Below, one piece after another: positions 16,284 to 24,103 of a stretch of 26,717 nucleotides of DNA; positions within the stretch are counted from its first letter, which is position 1, and each line of letters opens with the position of its first letter. This DNA comes from Novosphingobium sp. 9U (GTDB lineage: Bacteria; Pseudomonadota; Alphaproteobacteria; Sphingomonadales; Sphingomonadaceae): assembly GCF_902506425.1 (NCBI RefSeq), contig NZ_LR732509.1:1-26717 (forward strand), read 5' to 3'. A model generated the notes under the pieces. The model ran no database searches, was not told where the DNA came from, and worked only from the letters and a program-made list of their open reading frames with translations. A program made the position numbers and the translations under genes.

Positions 16284-17615
16284 ATGACTCCTGCTGCCAC
16301 TTCCCTCGCCTCGGTGATGAGCAAGAACACCGGGGCGGACCGTGAGCAACTTGAAGCCCGGTACTTAGAAATCGAAGCGTCCAGGCTAGTGGGCGAGGTC
16401 CGTATCAGCGGCGCTAAAAACAGCGTTTTGCGACTGCTCGCCGCTTCCTTGCTCACCCCTGAAACGGTCACTCTTCACAACTACCCTGCCGAGCTGCTGG
16501 ACGCAGTTGTTCATGTCGGAATGCTGGAGGCGCTAGGGAAGCGCTGCACTGTTTCAAACGGCACACTGACCATTGCGGAGGACAAGACACCACCGAGCGA
16601 TCTTGAGTGGAACGGTCGTTCTATTCGTAACACTCTGTTGATTTTAGGTGCGCTCGTAGCGCGGACCGGGGCTGGCAGCGTTCCCATGCCGGGTGGCTGC
16701 AATCTTGGCGACCGCAAGACCGATCTGCATGAATTGGTTCTGACGAGGCTCGGCGCAAAAGTATGGTACGAGGGCGAGCGGTTGTTCGCAGAAGCGCCAA
16801 ACGGCTTAACAGGAACCGATATCGTGCTGCCGATGCGTTCTACCGGTGCGACCGAAAACGCGCTGATCGCCGCCAGCCTTGCGCGTGGAACAACCCGTTT
16901 GTGGAACCCACACATTCGCCCGGAGATCCTCGACCTTGCCCGTTTCCTTGAAGCGATGGGTGCGAAGGTGAGCGTCTTTGGGCAAGAATCGATTGAAATC
17001 ACCGGAATTGAACAGCTTGACGGTATCGTCCACCGCGTGATGCCGGACAACATGGAGGCGATGACATGGCTGATCGGCTCGGTTATAACTGGCGGTGATG
17101 TTGAAATCCATGATTTCCCTGCTCAAGACCTAGAAGTGCCTCTGATCTTCCTGCGCGAAAGCGGTGCCAAGGTGTTCCTGTCGGGCAGTACCGCAATTGT
17201 TCGTTCAGGGCGACCTTATCCCATCGAGATTTCTACCGGCCCCTACCCCGGCATCAATTCGGACATGCAGCCGCTATTTGCAGCAATGGGCGCATGTGCC
17301 CGCGGAGAGTCACGTATTGTCGACCTGCGGTTTGCCGGTCGCTACGATTACCTACAGGAATTTGCGAGAATGGGCGTCAACAGTGAGGTTCGCGGCGACA
17401 CCGCCTACATCCACGGAGGAGGGCAGCAAGGTGGAACGATCCGCGGCGCTGAGGTAAGGGCACTGGACCTGCGTGCAGGCGCAGCGCTGTCGCTGCTTGG
17501 AATGGTCGCCGACGGTTGCACGCGCATTGCTGATGCGTGGCAGATCGAACGTGGTTATAATCAGTTTCTCGCTAAGGCACGAGGCCTTGGCGCGGAAATG
17601 CGGTACGGTAGGTAA
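16284..17615 (+). CDS. murA: UDP-N-acetylglucosamine 1-carboxyvinyltransferase homologue in EPS operon
   Basis: A 443-residue EPSP-synthase-fold enzyme. Key MurA residues are present: K45-N46 in ISGAKNS, the PEP-binding cysteine Cys139 in MPGGCNLGDRK, Asp327 in YPGINSDMQ and Arg397 in LDLRAGAA. MurA transfers enolpyruvate from PEP to the 3-OH of UDP-GlcNAc. Local differences from housekeeping MurA are visible: PGGCNLGDRKTDLHEL instead of a PGGCxIGxRPVDLH type loop, and DLRFAGRYDYLQEF where most MurA proteins have an ENRFMH-like segment. A fosfomycin-target cysteine is retained. The ATG at 16284 is chosen because AAAAGG lies seven bases upstream; the open frame extends back to 16158 but would overlap the MurB gene. 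With MurB it could make UDP-MurNAc for the polymer. It could also be a specialised enzyme on another UDP-HexNAc. Confidence 0.88.
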   Translation: MTPAATSLASVMSKNTGADREQLEARYLEIEASRLVGEVRISGAKNSVLRLLAASLLTPETVTLHNYPAELLDAVVHVGMLEALGKRCTVSNGTLTIAEDKTPPSDLEWNGRSIRNTLLILGALVARTGAGSVPMPGGCNLGDRKTDLHELVLTRLGAKVWYEGERLFAEAPNGLTGTDIVLPMRSTGATENALIAASLARGTTRLWNPHIRPEILDLARFLEAMGAKVSVFGQESIEITGIEQLDGIVHRVMPDNMEAMTWLIGSVITGGDVEIHDFPAQDLEVPLIFLRESGAKVFLSGSTAIVRSGRPYPIEISTGPYPGINSDMQPLFAAMGACARGESRIVDLRFAGRYDYLQEFARMGVNSEVRGDTAYIHGGGQQGGTIRGAEVRALDLRAGAALSLLGMVADGCTRIADAWQIERGYNQFLAKARGLGAEMRYGR

Positions 17616-17619
17616 CATC

Positions 17620-19443
17620 TTGGGGAACGCTTTCGGACGCCAGACGGCATTCACCACGGCGGACCAGTTCCAGCCTACAAATCCGCTGCGCGCTGCCCTT
17701 CAGGCCTCACGGCGCCATTTCATCTTTGCCGGTGCGTTTTCCGGTCTGATCAATATCCTCTATCTTGTGCCCTCGATCTTCATGCTCCAGGTTTATGACC
17801 GGGTAGTTCCGACGCGAGGCACAACGACGCTGGTTGTTCTTTCCGTCATCTTAGCAGTGTCGCTGATCGTTTTTGCTATACTGGACGCTGTACGCATGCG
17901 CCTGCTGCTCAGGGCAAGCGTACGATTGGAGAAGATGGCGGCAGCCAATATTCTCCACCGTATCTTGGGTGCTAACGGTGCTACGCCTTTCCAGCGTGCA
18001 CAGGCAATGCGCGACTTCGACACTTTGCGCGGCACGCTCACCGGACCGGCTATCGTTGCGTTGTTTGATGCGCCTTGGGCACCAATCTACATCATTATCT
18101 CGTATTTGCTGCATCCGCTCATTGGGCTGCTGGCACTATTAAGCTCGCTGCTGCTGATCGGACTGGCGGTTTGGAGCGACGTAGCGACCAAGAAGCAGCT
18201 TGATCAGACCGGCAAGCATTCCTCTGCCTCTTACCGTAGTCAGGACTATTCCATTGGCGCATCCGAAGTCGCTCGTGCGCTGGGGATGCGGAATGCCTTG
18301 GTGACCCGCCACCTAGTGGAGCGTGCAGATCTTGTTCGCCAGCAAGGTCAAATTGCTTCCACCTCGGGCGGTTTTCTAGCGGTCACCAAGTTTTTAAGAA
18401 TGCTGCTTCAGTCGATGGCTCTGGCGTTGGGGGCATACTTAGCGATCAATCAAGAGATTTCCGCCGGAGCGATCTTTGCCGCCTCATTGATCTTGGGCCG
18501 TGCTCTGCAGCCGGTCGAGCAAATTCTAAACGCGATGAAGAACGTGATGGGCGCACAGAATGCTTACAAGGGCTTGGACACATTCTGTCGCTTGCCCGAC
18601 GTCACCGTCGCGCCCACCGCGCTGCCTGAGCCCAAAGGCAAGCTTGAAGCGGAGAACATAGTGGTACGGGCACCAGGTAGTGACCGGGTACTGCTTCATA
18701 ATCTGAGTTTCACGATCAACCCAGGCGAGATTGTCGCGCTGGTCGGGCCTAGCGGTGCCGGCAAGTCGACTCTGCTCCGAGTCTTAGCCGGCGCGCTCGA
18801 GCCAGATGAAGGTGAAGTGCGGATCGACGGGGCACGCCTAGATGATTGGGATCGCGAAGAATTGGGCCGGCACCTCGGCTACATGCCACAAACTCCAACG
18901 CTGTTCCCTACGACCGTTCACGGGAATATCTCGCGCTTTCGGGCCTTCACGGACAATCCCAGCACCGAACTAGACCGCGAGGTGGTGGCCGCGGCACAGC
19001 TAGCGGGTGCGCACGAACTGATCCTGCGCTTTTCTCAAGGCTATGATACACAACTGACAGTTCGTGAGGGAGGCGGGTTATCATCGGGGCAGCGCCAAGT
19101 GGTTGCGCTGGCAAGGGCGCTGTTCGGCCAGCCTAATATCCTTTTCCTTGATGAACCTAATGCCCACCTGGACATAAGCGGGGAAGCGCGTTTGCTCCAG
19201 ACGCTGACCGAACTGCGTGCGCGCGGAGCGACGGTGATTGTATCTACTCATCGCACCGGACTGCTGCAGGCAGTGGACAAGATCATGGTGTTGCGCGACG
19301 GCGCGATCCAAGTCTTCGACGAGCGATCCAAGGTAGTCCGTTTCGAGACAGCCGAACCGTCGCGCGGGGAAAAGGTACCTAGTCAGCAACATCCAGGCGA
19401 GCTTGGTAACGATCGCCCAAAGTCTGAGGAAACAAGCGCGTGA
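17620..19443 (+). CDS. Type I secretion ABC transporter (PrtD-like permease/ATPase)
   Basis: A 607-residue half-transporter. The membrane domain includes FSGLINILYLVPSIFMLQVYDRVV, a PrtD/HlyB-family hallmark. The ATPase has Walker A GPSGAGKS (Lys382), signature LSSGQRQ at 487-493 (one change from LSGGQ), Walker B LFLDEP (Asp511, Glu512) and the H-loop histidine His544 in STHR. No C39 peptidase domain is present, so the substrate is expected to carry an uncleaved C-terminal signal rather than a double-glycine leader. The start is a TTG at 17620, four bases after the MurA stop and just after GGTAGGTAA. The frame is open upstream to 17473, but that would overlap MurA. It overlaps the adaptor gene by four bases. 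Confidence 0.9.
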   Translation: MGNAFGRQTAFTTADQFQPTNPLRAALQASRRHFIFAGAFSGLINILYLVPSIFMLQVYDRVVPTRGTTTLVVLSVILAVSLIVFAILDAVRMRLLLRASVRLEKMAAANILHRILGANGATPFQRAQAMRDFDTLRGTLTGPAIVALFDAPWAPIYIIISYLLHPLIGLLALLSSLLLIGLAVWSDVATKKQLDQTGKHSSASYRSQDYSIGASEVARALGMRNALVTRHLVERADLVRQQGQIASTSGGFLAVTKFLRMLLQSMALALGAYLAINQEISAGAIFAASLILGRALQPVEQILNAMKNVMGAQNAYKGLDTFCRLPDVTVAPTALPEPKGKLEAENIVVRAPGSDRVLLHNLSFTINPGEIVALVGPSGAGKSTLLRVLAGALEPDEGEVRIDGARLDDWDREELGRHLGYMPQTPTLFPTTVHGNISRFRAFTDNPSTELDREVVAAAQLAGAHELILRFSQGYDTQLTVREGGGLSSGQRQVVALARALFGQPNILFLDEPNAHLDISGEARLLQTLTELRARGATVIVSTHRTGLLQAVDKIMVLRDGAIQVFDERSKVVRFETAEPSRGEKVPSQQHPGELGNDRPKSEETSA

Positions 19444-20816
19444 GCGGCGAGATTGTGCAACGTTCACAAGAGATCATACCGGCACCGCTAACCATCGGCG
19501 AACGGTTGAAGCTCGATGACTCTCCCAAAACAACAATTTGGGTCGGCGTTGCAGTTGCAGTGCTGTTCTTCGTAGTTTTGCTGGGCTGGGCCGCGATCGC
19601 GCGGCTTGATGCCGCTGCTGGCGGTGAGGGTCAGGTTGCGGTGTCAGGAAACCGACAGACTGTCCAACACCGCGATGGTGGCATCATCCAACAGCTTGAT
19701 GTGCGTGAGGGACAGCATGTTCAGGCTGGTCAGATCTTAATTCGCCTTCAGGGCGCAGAGGTCGCCGCAACCGAGCGAGCTTTGGCGGGCAGCGTGATCG
19801 ACCTTCAAGCACAGCGAGCCCGACTGGAAGCCGATATTCGCGGCACCCCTATTGCTTGGCCGGCTTCTTTTGCAGCGGCAACGGGTGATGACAGGGCGCT
19901 GGTTGAGCGTGCAAAGCAGCTTCAGATCGCGCAACGAGCCGCGCGCTCAAGCTCGCTTGCGGCCAACCGCGCAGTGCTACGCCAGCAGGAGGCTGAGGTG
20001 GCGAACGAAACCACAGGCTATTCTGCGCAGGCGCTGGCCTCCCGGGAGCAGCGGGCTTCGCTGCAGCAACAACTCGAAAGCACACGCAAGCTGGCGGATG
20101 AAGGCTATGTATCGCGTAACTCAGTTCGAGCAATCGAGCGGTCAATCCAGCAGCTCGAGGGCAGCAATGTTGAATATGCCTCACGCGCGGCAGCTAGTCG
20201 TGAGCAAGTGGGCCAAGCCCGACAGCAATCGATTGTAACGAGCCGGAAGTATGTGGAAGATAGTGCCACATTGCTTCGCGATACGCAGTTTCAGCTCAAC
20301 GAAGTAATGCCAAAGTGGCTGGCGGCCAAGGACCAGCTGGAGCGCACGTTGATTCGTGCTCCGCTAGCAGGTCGTATAGTCGGCCTGCGGGTCTTTTCGA
20401 GAGGCGGCGTAATCCAGGCAGGGCAGCCGATTTTAGATATTGTTCCTGACGCCGCGCCTCTGGTGGTAAAGGCGAACTTCTCGCCTGGCGATATCGACGG
20501 CGTCTATGAGGGACGCCAAGCGGAGGTAAAATTCCTCTCGCTGCATGAGCGCGACCTACCGATCCTGCTCGGGACCGTGCGCAACGTATCGGCTGATGCA
20601 TTGCTGGATGAGAAGTCGGGGCGCAGCTATTTCACCGCTGAAATTATCGTTTCAGAGTCGCAAATTGCGATGCTCAAAAAAATTCGTGGCGCCGACACTG
20701 GCATTCGTCCAGGTGTCCCCGTACAGGTTCTAGTTAAACTGCGGCCCCGCACGGCTCTCCAGTACATGCTCGACCCGCTGACAGAAGCCTTCTCGAGATC
20801 GCTGCACGAGCAATAA
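19440..20816 (+). CDS. HlyD-family membrane fusion protein of the type I secretion system
   Basis: A 458-residue adaptor. A single transmembrane helix lies at about 33-53, followed by the lipoyl half-motif VQHRDGGIIQQLDVREGQHVQAGQILIRL, a long alpha-helical/coiled-coil section (about 105-290), the second lipoyl half with IRAPLAGRIVGLRVF, and a beta-barrel end with GIRPGVPVQVLVKLRPRTAL. This is the PrtE/HlyD order. It spans the periplasm, joining the ABC transporter to a TolC-type channel. It starts with GTG, whose TGA-containing overlap with the transporter stop indicates coupled translation. The C-terminus ends normally at 20816. Confidence 0.93.
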   Translation: MSGEIVQRSQEIIPAPLTIGERLKLDDSPKTTIWVGVAVAVLFFVVLLGWAAIARLDAAAGGEGQVAVSGNRQTVQHRDGGIIQQLDVREGQHVQAGQILIRLQGAEVAATERALAGSVIDLQAQRARLEADIRGTPIAWPASFAAATGDDRALVERAKQLQIAQRAARSSSLAANRAVLRQQEAEVANETTGYSAQALASREQRASLQQQLESTRKLADEGYVSRNSVRAIERSIQQLEGSNVEYASRAAASREQVGQARQQSIVTSRKYVEDSATLLRDTQFQLNEVMPKWLAAKDQLERTLIRAPLAGRIVGLRVFSRGGVIQAGQPILDIVPDAAPLVVKANFSPGDIDGVYEGRQAEVKFLSLHERDLPILLGTVRNVSADALLDEKSGRSYFTAEIIVSESQIAMLKKIRGADTGIRPGVPVQVLVKLRPRTALQYMLDPLTEAFSRSLHEQ

Positions 20817-21028
20817 CGGCCGCTGTTTGGGCTCGACCTCGTCAAAGCAAGCCGAGACAAATGTGCGGCAAAGACAGTGAGTGCCGATAAGTGTTGGCGC
20901 GGTGGGCACATCGTTCCCTTGGTCTTGGAAAACGGGTGGCGATATGAGGTCTTGGACCGAACTTCGGTTTCCCAGATCTTGCGTCAACCGGCAGGCAGAT
21001 TGTCACCCTGCGTGATCGACGAGTTATC
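20817..21028 (+). other. Intergenic stretch between adaptor and EEP-family gene
   Basis: No supported gene. A small hairpin ACCGAACTTCGGT lies at 20956-20968 without a T-tract. A 78-residue open frame overlapping the next gene has no recognisable domain and was not accepted. Confidence 0.3.
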
Positions 21029-22045
21029 GTGGTATTTCAATCGATCAGCATTGGATGGCATGTGCATCAACATAGCGGCCTTCGATTGGCGCGGGCTGTG
21101 GCCACCATTATAGGGACTGCCGCTCTTCTCTTGGCCTTGGTACCGTGGGCAGGCGCCTGGGTAGTAGAGGTCGATTGGCTCGCGCCGGCTTGGCCACTGG
21201 TGTTTGCACTGACGATCGGGGCACTAGTGCTGTCCCGCGCACGCGGAGCCGGAGCGGTCACTGCTTCGATAGCGCTGGGGCTGTGCACTCTCACCGTCCT
21301 CGCCCAGCCCAGATCGGCAGCTAACCCACGTGAAGGTATTCGGCTGCGGGTGGTTACGCACAATGTTTGGACTGACAACGTCGATGCATCCGGCACCGCC
21401 GCAGTTCTAGAGCGATCCGGTGCCGATATACTTTTTCTACAAGAAACCGAAGGCCAGTTCGCTTCTGTACTTCCCGTGCTCGCGCGCACGTTTCCTTACT
21501 CCAGCGGTTGTAAGCATCGTTGCGCATTGATTATATTGTCTCGCTTCCCCATCGAAAGTACCAAGCTGCGACGAACCGACAGACCTTGGAGGCGGATCGA
21601 TCCCGGAATGATGTTGGATGCCCGCATCCGTTTGCCTGGTAGCGTCGGCATTATTCCCGTGGTCACAGTTCACCTAGCGCGCGGACAGGCGCGCGGTGCC
21701 GACCTGCGTCAACGTGCCGAACTAGCCCAAGCACTAAAGCGAGCGGATGGGAATGCATCGATATTAGCCGGTGACTTCAACTTGGTTCCTTGGTCGGCAC
21801 GAATGCGCATGCTTGATGCGGCGCTGGCACCGCTAGCGCGTGCAACCGCGGCCTTCTCATGGCCAGCTCGCTTCGAAAAACGTGACGTTCCCTTCCCTCT
21901 TGTTCCGATCGACCATGTCTACGCCGGGTCAGGATGGGCGCTGGAGTCCGTACGCCGGTTGGAGCGGACTGGCTCGGATCATTATCCGATTGCTGTTGAT
22001 CTGATTTGGCAGGGTCAAAATGCTATGGTAACGAGCGCCCGTTAG
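21029..22045 (+). CDS. Membrane-anchored endonuclease/exonuclease/phosphatase-fold protein
   Basis: A protein of up to 338 residues. The N-terminus holds about three hydrophobic segments (about 22-45, 52-68, 77-92), and the rest is the EEP domain: VVTHNVW (Asn112), LFLQET (Glu139), VVTVHLA (His215), LAGDFNLVP (Asp249, Asn251), PIDHVY (Asp295, His296) and GSDHYPIAV (Asp317, His318). All expected catalytic residues are present, so it should be an active metal-dependent phosphodiesterase or phosphatase, probably with its active domain outside the cytoplasm. Such membrane-linked relatives are common, and the substrate is unknown; nucleic acid, phospholipid or a phosphorylated sugar-lipid are all possible. 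The start is uncertain: GTG at 21029, or GTG at 21062 in the same frame. It lies between the adaptor and TolC genes of a type I secretion system. Confidence 0.85.
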   Translation: MVFQSISIGWHVHQHSGLRLARAVATIIGTAALLLALVPWAGAWVVEVDWLAPAWPLVFALTIGALVLSRARGAGAVTASIALGLCTLTVLAQPRSAANPREGIRLRVVTHNVWTDNVDASGTAAVLERSGADILFLQETEGQFASVLPVLARTFPYSSGCKHRCALIILSRFPIESTKLRRTDRPWRRIDPGMMLDARIRLPGSVGIIPVVTVHLARGQARGADLRQRAELAQALKRADGNASILAGDFNLVPWSARMRMLDAALAPLARATAAFSWPARFEKRDVPFPLVPIDHVYAGSGWALESVRRLERTGSDHYPIAVDLIWQGQNAMVTSAR

Positions 22046-22077
22046 CCGGCGGGAATGCCGGAGGGGGAATGGCGGCA

Positions 22078-23706
22078 ATGCGCACCTTTGGAACGGCACC
22101 GATAGCCTGCGCGGCTATGCTGACTAGCGTAGCCTGGCCCGTGTTAGCGGCTGCTCCTGCAGAGCAGGTCCGCACGGCTAATCAGGTGGCGGCAGAAACG
22201 GTGGCGGCAACAGAGACGCTTGGCCAAGCGATTGCCGACGCATATAGAAACAACCCACAACTCGAGGCACAACGTGCTCAATTACGCGCGATCGACGAGC
22301 GCGTGATCCAAGCGGCGTCGCCTTATCGCCTGAACGCGGGTATCACAGGCACCTTCGCGTATGAAGAACAGCGTCAACGAGACATCTTTGATGAGTTTCA
22401 ACGCGCGGAGAACCGCCGCATGGGCGTTACAATCAGCGCGTCACAGATCTTACTCAATGGTGGGCGAACCGCTGCGGCTGTCACAGAGGCAGAAGCGAAC
22501 GTGCTTTCTGCGCGAGAACGTCTGCGAGAGCTGGAAAACTTTATCCTGCTCGAGGTGGTAAATGCTTATGCCTCCATTCGCCGTGATACTGCCTTGGTTG
22601 CCATCCAGCAGCGATCGGTCAACTCCTATTCACGTCAGGTTGAGCAAGCTCAGGCGCGGGAGCGCGGGGGGGACCTAACCCGCACCGACATCGCTCAAGC
22701 ATCTGCGCAGCTCGAAATCGTACGCACACAACTTATCCAAGTGCAGGCCGACCTTCAGGCGAGCCGAGCGCGCTTTGCCGCGGTCGTGGGCCGCAATCCT
22801 GGTCCACTCGCGCCTGAACCGGCCCTACCTGGCGTCCCTGGTACGCTTGACCTTGCTTACGATGTCGCCTCCAGTGAGAGTCCGACCCTGTGGCAAGCAA
22901 TCTTCAATGAGAGAGTGGCTAAAGCCCAAATTCGGGCGGAGCGGGCAGAGCGCAACCCGGTGCTTTCTGTATCTGGAAGCTATGGCTACATCAGCCCACG
23001 CAGCTACGCGACACGGGATCTGGCGGGCGCCGCCAGCGGTGTAGCAACTCTGACAATGCCAATATTGGCACAAGGTATCATTGGATCTCGCGTTCGCGCG
23101 GCCATCGCGGGTCAGCAACAAGCCGAGTTCCTTGTGGAAACAACGCGTCGCGCGGTGAATCAGCAAGTCTTGACGTCTTGGAACCAGGCCATAGCTTCCC
23201 AAGATCAGGTGCTCGCCGGAGAGCGGGGTGTCATCGCTGCCGAAGCTGCTCTCACGGGTGTGCGGCGCGGCTTTGCCGAAGGTTTCCGCTCCAACTTTGA
23301 AGTGCTCGACTCGGAGCAACGGCTGCTCAACGCGCAAGTCATTCTTGCTAACGCGGCTTATGCTCGCTATGTGAATCAGGCGAACTTGCTCGCCTATATT
23401 GGCCGGCTCCAAGCGTCGTTAGTCCTTCAGGACGCCCCTCGATATGACCCCGCTGTGAACCTGCGTAAGCAGCGGGCGAGACAATTCGGTCCGTTTCAAA
23501 CCGTGCTTCAGCCGATTGATAAGCTGTCGGCCGCGATGGTCTCGGATCGTGGCCGTGAAGCTCAGGTGTTACCCGAGGCAACCGACGCCAGCGTAAAACC
23601 TGCTACTGGCTCAACAACGGATAGCTCATTGGGCACCATGCTACCGCTTGATCCTACCGGCCGCCCGCCTCTACCCGATGCAAAGGCGCTACCGCTCGGT
23701 CATTGA
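22078..23706 (+). CDS. TolC-family outer-membrane channel of the type I secretion system
   Basis: A 542-residue outer-membrane efflux protein. A signal peptide (residues 1-25, ending VLA-AAP) is followed by two repeated TolC halves: the first begins LGQAIADAYRNNPQLEAQRAQ with a turn PYRLNAGITGTFAY, the second near SPTLWQAIFNERVAKAQIRAERAERNPVLSVSGSYGY. The end of the second half is FRSNFEVLDSEQRLLNAQVILANA, typical of TolC. The C-terminus extends about 90 residues beyond the conserved part and is Pro/Ala/Thr-rich. The start at 22078 follows GGAGGGGG by about ten bases; ATG at 22069 sits too close to it. It completes the ABC-adaptor-channel set, 32 bases after the EEP-type gene. Confidence 0.93.
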   Translation: MRTFGTAPIACAAMLTSVAWPVLAAAPAEQVRTANQVAAETVAATETLGQAIADAYRNNPQLEAQRAQLRAIDERVIQAASPYRLNAGITGTFAYEEQRQRDIFDEFQRAENRRMGVTISASQILLNGGRTAAAVTEAEANVLSARERLRELENFILLEVVNAYASIRRDTALVAIQQRSVNSYSRQVEQAQARERGGDLTRTDIAQASAQLEIVRTQLIQVQADLQASRARFAAVVGRNPGPLAPEPALPGVPGTLDLAYDVASSESPTLWQAIFNERVAKAQIRAERAERNPVLSVSGSYGYISPRSYATRDLAGAASGVATLTMPILAQGIIGSRVRAAIAGQQQAEFLVETTRRAVNQQVLTSWNQAIASQDQVLAGERGVIAAEAALTGVRRGFAEGFRSNFEVLDSEQRLLNAQVILANAAYARYVNQANLLAYIGRLQASLVLQDAPRYDPAVNLRKQRARQFGPFQTVLQPIDKLSAAMVSDRGREAQVLPEATDASVKPATGSTTDSSLGTMLPLDPTGRPPLPDAKALPLGH

Positions 23707-23960
23707 GGTGCGCGTTGCGGAACAGCCTTGCGCTGCTATATCCGGGCGATTGCCTAGCACTACTTCGGCATAAGTGTGTTTCTCGAGATCGCCCGCGCGT
23801 AATGCGTGGATATTAGGGCCCAGGTTCAGTGGAGCCTGGCAATTGACGAGGAGTGTTAGCTGGACCTGGAGCAATGGCTTCGTGACCAAACTGGTAACGC
23901 GCAGAGCCTATACCATCTGGCATTTACCTCATTATGCCGGGTGATCCTTCTCGTCAGCAC

Positions 23961-23974
23961 GCTCAAGCTTGAGC
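23961..23974. repeat. Perfect 14-bp palindrome GCTCAAGCTTGAGC
   Basis: The sequence equals its own reverse complement and overlaps the -35 box of the candidate promoter at 23969-23997. Such a position would suit an operator for a dimeric regulator. The regulator is not identified. Confidence 0.6.
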
Positions 23975-23997
23975 GGACAGCACTTTGGCGCTACAAT
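23969..23997 (+). promoter_or_regulatory. Candidate sigma70-type promoter, plus strand
   Basis: TTGAGC at 23969-23974 and TACAAT at 23992-23997 are separated by 17 bases, the ideal spacing. Transcription would start near 24004 and run toward the J-domain gene on its antisense strand, and possibly on to the WecG-type gene at 24757. The -35 box is contained in the end of a perfect palindrome. Confidence 0.4.
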
Positions 23998-24103
23998 TAT
24001 AGCAGGAAACAATCCCGCGTCTGGGCAAGCCTCAATTCAGCCTGCAACCTTGATTATCCTTGAGCAAGCTGAGGATCGGTGTTCCTACTATCGCTCCCAA
24101 TCG

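Larger units (their letters stand above)
23707..24103. other. 397-bp intergenic region with no gene
   Basis: No open frame with a recognisable domain is present. The stretch contains the perfect palindrome and candidate promoter described separately, and a second CTTGAGC at 24059-24065. No strong terminator after the TolC-type gene was found. Confidence 0.5.

Noticed and set aside
16511..17053. 180-residue minus-strand open frame within the MurA gene
   Set aside because: It is antisense to a gene with clear catalytic motifs and shows no domain of its own.
17473..17619. Longer start for the ABC transporter inside MurA
   Set aside because: The extra residues are cysteine- and arginine-rich and unlike PrtD-type N-termini; the overlap with MurA would be large.
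20877..21113. 78-residue plus-strand open frame between adaptor and EEP gene
   Set aside because: Overlaps the EEP gene in another frame, with no domain and no clear ribosome binding site.
22825..23412. 195-residue minus-strand open frame within the TolC-type gene
   Set aside because: Shadow of a well-supported coding region; no recognisable motif, and no ribosome binding site was considered convincing.
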